23,448 nt of DNA. It comes from Choristocarpus tenellus KU-1152. Taxonomy: Eukaryota; Phaeophyceae. The first letter of the stretch is position 1. The number at the start of each line of letters is the position of its first letter. Shown here one piece after another: positions 12,601 through 21,600 of the stretch. Made by a program: the position numbers and the translations under genes. Location of the stretch: positions 1-23,448 of the forward strand of contig CAXNAD020000246.1 in NCBI GenBank assembly GCA_964200185.2. The letters run 5' to 3'. The notes beneath the pieces were generated by a model. The model was given only the letters and a program-made list of their open reading frames with translations. It did no database searches and was not told the origin of the DNA.

Positions 12601-15600
12601 TCATCCTTGTTGGAATGTTCATTTACCCCATCCTCATAATCTCCCTTCAAGTCTTCACCTCTGACCTCATCCAAATCCCCCCCCCCCTGCTGCATTATCT
12701 AATTATTAAGCTGGCACAACTGTGATGGATATTGATGCCACACATCCTTGTGAGGGTCCCGTCCACAATGAAGGACACAACCCTCTTCTGGTGCTTGTTC
12801 ACTACTCTTTGGGTCTTACCGACCACTACTCCATGACGGGTATTTGCCTTAGAGGTGATGAGTTTTCACCCGCATACCCCAATGAACAACCCAATGCATA
12901 TCTTAGACCTGACCACCTTTTTCGTTTCAGCTAATTTCAAATGGAGTAAAACATCCCGGAATGAACATCGTGCCTGTGAACTAGAGGCACAAAACAAGGT
13001 GTCTAACCTGATCAGTATATACTTAAGCCAATCTAGTACCACTGTTGAAGTCCTTGAAGTTGCCAGGGCACCCATTATTTGCCATGGCTACCAAAGCAAG
13101 AATCCTGATTAACACACAAGGCATTGATGGGGAGAATCTTTTCTGTACCACTCACACAGCAGGCTCCTCTAGCCACTGCTACTTGGTTTCAATCAAAGGA
13201 AAAAAACAGCAATATCAAAGCAGAAGTACATTCTGTCATTCGAATGCATAACTGCAAACACTCCATAATAACATGTATCTGTGTAATTAATTCTGTAGAG
13301 GTGAATGGTTCATCTAAACATCAAATAGAAAAAACATTTGCAATATTCATCCTCCAGAAAACTCAGTAACACCAACAAAGATAACTGTGTTCCTCCAAGA
13401 CATATCGATTCTGGCATCCATTGTCGCTCTCAATATACCCAACTTATACCCTTGCCTCCAATTCTTATCTGGGACAAACTAAACTCACCGACCATAGTAT
13501 GCCTCTTGTTCCTCAGAAGTGGACCCCACCATGATTGTCACAACCTTGAAATCAAAGCCTTCCATCACCTTCACAGGATATTTGGAAAGGGTCTCATTAA
13601 GGATGAAAAGTCAATGGTTTCAAATACTAGATGTTATGTTTTGTGTAAGGAAAGGCATTGGGTAGACCAAATAATGAAAAAACGCGCTGTGACAGAGGCT
13701 CGGGGCAACTACTACCAGGGTTGCTCAGTCAGGAAAGTATTGGCACGATTTCTTGTCATATGGACATGAATTCAACCTCTGTCTTCAGTGTTCTTCTGCC
13801 TTTACATTTTGATTTGCTCCAACTTTTCCCTACTACCGTAGTAAGCCATTACTGCACTAGGACCTAGGGTACAAGTGTCAAAGAGCACACTACTCTCTTC
13901 TCCAAGAAGATTGCAGTAATGGAGGACCACTGCGTGAGATGGTCAATGGGAAGGCAGCAGGACAATATCCTCTCACTGTGGAACTCCTGGAGCTAGGACT
14001 ACACAGAGATGTCTCCATCCTAGAGGGCATATACGCCATCATACTAGGCGTATGGTAAGAAGAGGTCGTGCCTCAAAAGTATAAGGAAATAATCATCAAA
14101 GTCCACCAAAAAGGTCCTCCTTAATGTTGTCACATGGCAACTTGGAGGCTATAGTGAAAGTGGCAAACTACTCCATGAGGAACAGCATCATTTTTGGCCC
14201 AAACAACCTACCCCTGACATGTTCTCTATGATATCTTCCCTACAGGAGGTAGAAAGAGAGAAGTATGAGTGCCTGTTTGTAAGTTTCATTAATCTGCAGA
14301 GGGTATGATTCTGTTAACTGTGCCTAATAATCAACAGCGTCATCAAAGTTAGGGTACCGGACAAGATGGTCTGTCATTCACAAATTCTGTAACAGAATAC
14401 AGGCTTGTATCAGCATGGATTATCAAGAATGCACCTAATGATCTCCTGAAGGGTGGGCATATCATCAAGGGTGTGTCCTCTCTCCACTCCTCGTGAATGT
14501 TTTCTTCACTCCAGTTCTCAAAGTAGCCCTCATGATTCTCAGCATGGATGCCTGGCGAACCTTTATGCCATGATGATATAAAAACAGGTATGCCACAGTA
14601 GAAACGAGTGCAGGCCAGGGAACAGTGAAACACCTTTGTAACTTATGTACGTGGGCTATACTGTACGCCAACAATTAGGACACCGTGTCAAGGACACCTA
14701 AATTCTGTCTAGATAGTGATGGTGATTGTGACAATATGTAAGGTATATCGGGTTGAAACTATCTGGGAAGCAGACAAAGACCACATGTTTACAGCTTCCC
14801 ATACAGAGGCCATCTGGACAAGGATAACGAGTCATCCTTAAGAACAAAGTGATGGGCTTGAATACCTTGCAGGTGCCATCAGCAACAAGGAAAATATCAT
14901 TGATGAGATCAGGAGAACGAACCAAGATCCATGAGTGAATTTAAGAAGTAAAGCCAAAAAAAATAAAACCGAAAATTCGTAATGACCTGGCTCAAGAAAA
15001 TGTTGTTTAAATAAGGAGCGCTCAAGATCGTGCTACAAGGGCATGTGACATGGACACTCCACCAGACATACTTCAACATGATTCATAGAGCTCATCATTA
15101 TTTCTGATAAGTGAAAACAAGGACACATTGACAATCTCCTATCATACAGACAAGCAACAGCACATGCCCAGCAAATAATGTGCTGAGAAAAATATGGCTT
15201 CTGTTTGCATGTTCACGCCTCAGAAGTACAAAGAAAAGGGGGTGGACCAGCAAAATAATCATTTCATTCATCCTTTCACACCTAGGACATTGTAACAGTA
15301 AACACTTGCGTTGACCTGTAATAATGTCCACTATCTATAACATCGTTCAGGTCGTTTAGAACTATGGCATCCGTAACATGGACAAAATTTGAGGGTCAGT
15401 TCAAATAATGCTCATTATCTAGTGCAAGGTTTTCGAACATACCTTGTCCGGAATATGTATAGTTCTATTTTCTTAGAAACAATTCCGGAGTATTCCACAA
15501 AGCAACATACCTTTTTTTACTAGATAGTATTCACTATCTGACGCTATAGAAAAAAAAATTCAAAGCAAAAAGCAAAAATATGCATCCATTGTACTCAACG

Positions 15601-18600
15601 CTACGGCCCATTCCCTCCATGAAATTTCGTTGTCCTAGACAACTTTTGTGGCCATTTGCTCCACAACATGCTTGTTCGGCAATACCAATCCAATCCACAA
15701 CGCAGTACATTTGCTTCATAATATTTGCTATCTGGCAACACACATTTTGTGCGTAACACTAGATCCTTATGGTATGCATATATAATATTTTCCAAGGCGT
15801 GAATGTAACACAAGACTGGATGATGAGTGACACCCAACATCTTGCCATTTGGGTAATTTGTAGATTCCAAAGAGTCATGTAGTCAGGAGAAGAAATGGTT
15901 GATGTGCCTCATCCATGATCTTGTCCTTTTTGGTTTCCAATTGAGGGCTCTCATGGATGCATCCCAAACCAACGCAAACGAAAGCTATGTGGTAGATGGA
16001 ACCAAGTACAGTACTACATAGACAAACATTGGATTGCCAAGGCTGCAACCCGCCAAGTCAAAGTCACCAACAAAACCTCTCATGCTTGCTAAGTCAAATG
16101 TTATGTGAGGAATCTACTACCACAACTTACAGCCTGGATGGATGGACATCTAACCATCGGTATTGAGTCAAAGTAAATGAGAGGTACCCAGAGTGGCATT
16201 TTAAGGATTCTGAGCAATACGTGAAAAATCCATCTATTCTTGCAAAAGCGTACAGGATATTTTTTATAAATTGTTCCAAAAAACTTCAAACAACAGAGAA
16301 ATCAAAAGTCAAACTTAGCACTTCATCCATAGAAATATGGGTGAATTGTCAAAGGTTAATAAACTGGCATAAAGCGTAAAACGGGCAAAACCTAGGACAT
16401 CTCATTTACTTTGACTCATTGAGAGTTGTGTTTTCTCCTGCTTCTATATCTGCTGCAGTCTACTGAGATATATTTTCATAACCATTTTTTACTCCCCCAT
16501 ATTTGATTCTCAACCATGGGATTACTTTCTTAATTGTGGATGTTCCTATCTAGATGATTCCCTACTGGTGAGCCCTGCACCTGGGGAGCATTGATCATCT
16601 TAAGGACATTTTTCGTGGGGTGTAACCACCAAGATATTTCCTTTCAAATTCTGTGAACCTTGTCCTTGGCATGCCTTGGTTTTTTCTTCTTGATTTTTTT
16701 TTTCTCTCCTTGGCTTCTTCTTGATTGTTTTTATATATTTTGTGCATATCTGTTGTACCTACGTCTCTCTCTTTTTGTGTTCTTTCAAGACAACTCCATT
16801 TTGTGCCAGATAGCAAATGTTTGATAGGAATCACAATAAAAGTAATACTATAAATAAACAAACCGTAAGACTAGGTGTATGCAAAGCATGCAAGGCCCTT
16901 TCAAAGGTTTCATAAAAGACCCTAACCCTCAACGTAAAAATAATAATGATGACAAAATTCAGCAAATTGACACATAATGTATTTTCTGCTGCAGAACTGT
17001 ACATAAGATGTAGAGTACAACTAAAGTGGATCAATGAATGGATAAATTGGAATCAACACCTCAAAGTTGCAAATGATGAGGAACTTTCAAGAGCTGCTCG
17101 CTTCAACAATTCAAATTAGAAATCCATTCCTCCATTTGCTCTTCATATGGCATGCCACAATAATAATAATAATAATAATAATAACACTGACTGAAGGAGA
17201 GTACAGAGACAATATACACATGAGACAATACCTATAGACAACACCTATGTATGGTTGATTGAGGTATGTCACAACAACTCCTCCAATTTCAAAATGCAGA
17301 CAGGTCAGAAAGGGAGTGCAAACAGAAAATCCCACCCACATTATACTCACAACAGTCCAGGAGAACTTGAAATTATGATTTTTTTACATTCTGTTTGAAG
17401 ACTAATATAAACCTACATATTTCCACCAAAGTTCCATGACCTAATGCAAATTGTTCCTAACGGAACAATGCACCCTAGAAAAATTCAAATCGTTGCAGCA
17501 AACAATAGTAACCCTAAGACCCCATGAACTGACACCTTTGCAATGTAGGGCAGATGCATCTCGATGGAATGCTCTGCTTCATCCACACCACAGGTCATCT
17601 TCTCAAATAATCCCGTGTCAAGAAGATTTTGGGTTACTGTCTGCATGGTGGGAATCAGAGGAACAAGGTTGACAAAACATTAGTAGAAAACAAGTACTAT
17701 TAGTATGCACTTTCAGAAAGGACCTCTGATGAGGTCAAACAACCAGAACACCCTGTCAGTGCATGCCAAACCAAGAAAAAAGATTGGCAATGAAGACTGC
17801 AAATATTTTGCAATCAAGGGTCATCTGCACAGCTGATTGAAGTAAACTCCTTAGTCTTCATCAGTTAACTTGTGACCAAATTTTTTAACCAAAGTGAGGA
17901 CAGGCAACAACAGGCAACAGCCAAAAGCAAACACACTCCAGAGATGAGGTCAAGGCAAACCATGAGCAATATTCCTTACGCCCTTCCTCACCTCCATCAA
18001 CAAATGTGTATGCGTGATTAAATATGTCTATATAATACATGCACCACTTTTCACCTACAAAAAAAAAAACTTCAAAAACGTCCAGGTCATTGTAACTGCC
18101 ATGATACATCATTGGTGGAGGCAACAAACAACACATTAGACACCTGGTCAATGGTAAGATCACCGATTGGGGTTTCCAACGAAGAGGCCATGGAAAGAGC
18201 ACAACCCCTGTCATATTGATGTGTTGCAAGGGGTCCGGGTCAAGTCCATCCAGAATAGTTGTTTGTGAAGGCATCTATGTTGAGTCCACTCAAATGTTTC
18301 TATTGATCCATATATTAGTTATCACCAACGGCAGACACTAATCTTGAAGAAAATAAACGCAACGCTAATAAGCAGGTCTAAAAAGGTAATAAAAAGGGCC
18401 TCCCAGCCCTTCACACTTCAGATGCCTGCAGGTGTCATGACACTGAAAAATAGTTGCTCTCCCAAAAGGAACAAAGCATCACAATTAACATCAAATTCGA
18501 GAGTATTTGATTGAAACCAATGCCAGTATGTGCTATTGAGTACATGCAGTCTTCAGTTGAGTACATACAGTCATCAGAATATGTGAGTATCAGTATTATT

Positions 18601-21600
18601 TATTCACAACAAATACTGACCCACCAATATACTCAATACGTGGTTGGCGTAAATCTCCTGACTTGGTCAAAAATTCATTGCCCCAAAGGTTTCTTGGGTA
18701 TATTTGGTACATTTGATTTTTGCCAGCTTGCACTGTGTGCAACAAAGGCAAAGCAACTGCCTAGCTGGTGAAATCACCCTCTGTGTGTCACACATATCTT
18801 TGTACTCCTTGTAATATGATGAAATTGTTCTGAAGAACCAAAGACAGTGTTGCTAGTGTTCCGAGTTAGCCAAAACACTGTGGAAAAGGCAACGTTTCAT
18901 TAACTAGCACCAAATGGGGACAGCACAGATGAAAATCTACACAAAAAAGAACAAATAAAAAAGAGATAATTCAACTCAAAATAGATCGATTCAACAATGG
19001 ATTGTAGCTAATCCTAACCCCCAGCCACCTCCCATAGGTAGAGCACAATAATGGCAACAAAAGAGCATTGCAACAATGAATCCGATGGAGAACTTGTAAG
19101 ACTTGTTTTGCATCTTGTCATCTTGTTTTGCCAGATCACTGTCTCGTCAGGATTTTGCATTCCTTGTTGCTTCAATATTTAGAAAATAAAATAAAATGGA
19201 AGCAATTCAACGTATTCAACTGTAGTTAAGAACGGCCCTTACAGGCATATGTCGCCGTACCTCATACCATTTCAAAAGGTCTCATGCCACCCTTTAGACA
19301 TGATACACAAAAAATCTGCATGGTTCCTACAGCAATAGGGTTAGGGTTAGGGTTGGGGTTAATCAAATCGGCTACTTCCTCGATATATTCACAACACTCT
19401 GCAACACAAAAAGTGATAGGTACACACTGTAACACAATGAGCACCAAGGGCTTCAGTCTGGTAGAAAATGTTCACTATCTTCGCGGCTAAAGCACATGCT
19501 AGGGTATCTTAACATGGAAAATGGTATGTCTGAGAGCCATCACTTGGAAAAAAAAAGAGATTCCACGATAAAGGTGTCTCTGGCACACCGATACCTCCTC
19601 AATCAACATTAGGAACACAGTGCTGCACCATATTCAATCAGGGTTAGGGTTACCATATTCAATCAGACCAACAAAGTGCAGCATCATGCAATACAGTATG
19701 TATGTGAAAACTCTCTAATGCTTCAATTTGTCATATAGCCTGGTGCTGGACAATGGTGACACAAAATCACCCAGGAGCGAGAGACTATGACAGATTGAAA
19801 CATTAGATCGGATGGCACCAAAATTGATTTCCAACCTCTTGAGAAATATATCGTTCATTGCCTCACTTAAACTTTCCTGTGTTATCTCTAGGGTTTTGGG
19901 GGGGCCCTTCAGAATCCCTAGCATATTAATTAATCACCACAGGGGGTTATTGCATCCTTACCTTCAAACAAAATTGCATGCATACCAGTGAGTGACACCT
20001 CAATAGTTTTATCAAGAAAATGTTTCCCTTGGCCAGGGAAGAAAGCTGAATGCACAGAACTCTAAGCTGACTTGACTGTGCAAAACCTGTATCTACTGGT
20101 AGTCTCCAGTGGACATCCAGAGGCCTCTCTACCCACAACTGAAACAACGTGGGAAGGGAGCACACTTGCACTATATTGTGCTCTAGGGCTAATACTTGAA
20201 AGAGAGGGATATGCCGTGCTACCCTCATCTTGCAGGTGTAGACGACTAATATGGAATAATCAAGTACAATAATTCTGCAGCAGAGTCACAACTCAACATG
20301 CAAGGATTTCAAGCATTTTTTTTTTACATTGACAAACTAAGAGTGTGACATGAAACTACAAATATTAAAGGGTGATTTGTACTATCAAGATTTGACAAGC
20401 AACTACTGTCCCTGAGCCTTTGGTGGACTACTGCTTTGGTGGTAGTATTGGTAGCCCAAATCTTGACAAATATTTCGAATTTGATAGTAGTAGTAGTAGA
20501 GAAGGGTCTTTAAGGGGAAATTGTTGAATTGTTTTTTTTCAATATTACACATATTACAGAGGTGTCTAGGCATTGACAATAACTGTTGTATCTACAGCAC
20601 CCCTTGTCATATAGTTTTGGTGTTAGTTTCCCCCCTCTCTGACACATCCGAAAAATGGTCAGAGGGTTAAATGATATATTAAGAACTGTATGCAGCGACA
20701 AAAATATCTAGTCCTGCTCTTGATTATTTACAGAAGTGATTTGAATAATCAGAACCAGGCAAAACCAAAACCCATGATCCTTTGCTTACCTGAGGCTGAC
20801 ATGGTGCGATGGACCAATTACGAATACCCGTGAGATGCCGACGGGATTCATGTGGGTGTAAGCAAAAGCGGCTGTGGATCCCGAATAACTGTCGCAGGGT
20901 AGGTAAAGGGAGAGGGGAAGAGCTTGGGGACAAGGGTGTAAAATTGCACAAGTGGTAATCTTGAAATGCAGGGCATTCTACTGCAATATATATTGCTTTC
21001 TACGGGTTACATGACTCTGGATATGAGGAAGGGAATCCGACCTAGGAGCGCTGAGGGTGGGGGATATCAAAATCAAAAATGTCATCCGAGGTAACTGTCA
21101 CTCGTGACACAATCTGAGCTCTCATTATACATCCGGTGAGGATTTTATTTGCAAGATGCACCAAGCTTGACCTCATTATCCTCTTGCCCGACTAGGCGAC
21201 CAAGTTGCAATTTCCTTACATACCAAACTGAACTCGCCTGAATCCAGCATGGGGTGCGATTAATGCTCGCACTGGTTCCTGATCTTCAATTGATCCGGCC
21301 ACATCCAGCCAACCTGAGTAGCGGTTAAGGAAATGATCCCCGTAACAGTTTACTAAATCTCACAATGCGTCATGAATGCACCTGTTACACGCTCGCAGCA
21401 TCAATATGTTTGCCGCTCGTGGTTGCCCTCAATACTGAACATTGGAGCACACATCTGACAGAGAACAGAGGATTCTGGCGATAAGGGGGACCAAGGGGGG
21501 AGAACCCTAGTATATCAACTGAAAATCGCGTTGCGCTACATGCAGTTGTCATCCGAAGCTGATCACACCTGTATATGGGGGCATAGAGCAAACTTCGTCC

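Larger units (their letters stand above)
10179..13488 (-). other. MEMO1 intron 6 (3310 bases)
   Basis: The donor is GTGAGT and the acceptor is GCCTCAG. It contains an inverted copy of the 250-bp element (11994-12240) and two similar blocks of about 50 bases (10925-10979 and 11911-11961). The segment 11200-11860 is C-rich on the plus strand and may be an old, unrecognised element. A C9 homopolymer lies near 12679. Confidence 0.85.
13569..17535 (-). other. MEMO1 intron 5 (3967 bases)
   Basis: The donor is GTGTCA and the acceptor is TGTGAAG. It carries the decayed reverse transcriptase (about 13880-15260, antisense to the host gene), an (AAT)n microsatellite and a CCCTAACCC motif near 16919. 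The rest (15300-17500) is AT-rich with no recognisable element. Confidence 0.85.
18208..20789 (-). other. MEMO1 intron 3 (2582 bases)
   Basis: The donor is GTAAGC and the acceptor is ATGACAG. It contains two TTAGGG-type tracts (19336-19362 and 19642-19651) and a foldback repeat (20375-20489) with an (AGT)n run. Confidence 0.85.

Noticed and set aside
13338-13769. Longest open frame in the window (143 codons, plus strand)
   Set aside because: It overlaps MEMO1 exon 6 on the opposite strand, matches no family I know, and has no supporting splice or codon pattern.
13829-13867. Minus-strand piece encoding PSAVMAYYG, considered as the Memo segment before LLAPYLDD
   Set aside because: No valid donor keeps the phase. 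The true exon 6 at 13489-13568 fits fully and includes the MVGS core.
15416-15526. TATCTAGT ... ACTAGATA inverted ends about 110 bases apart
   Set aside because: Only eight bases match, expected by chance in AT-rich DNA; no second copy seen.
16595-16861. Lys-rich 88-codon minus-strand frame
   Set aside because: The lysine-rich stretch is explained by a T-rich tract on the plus strand; no family match or splice logic.
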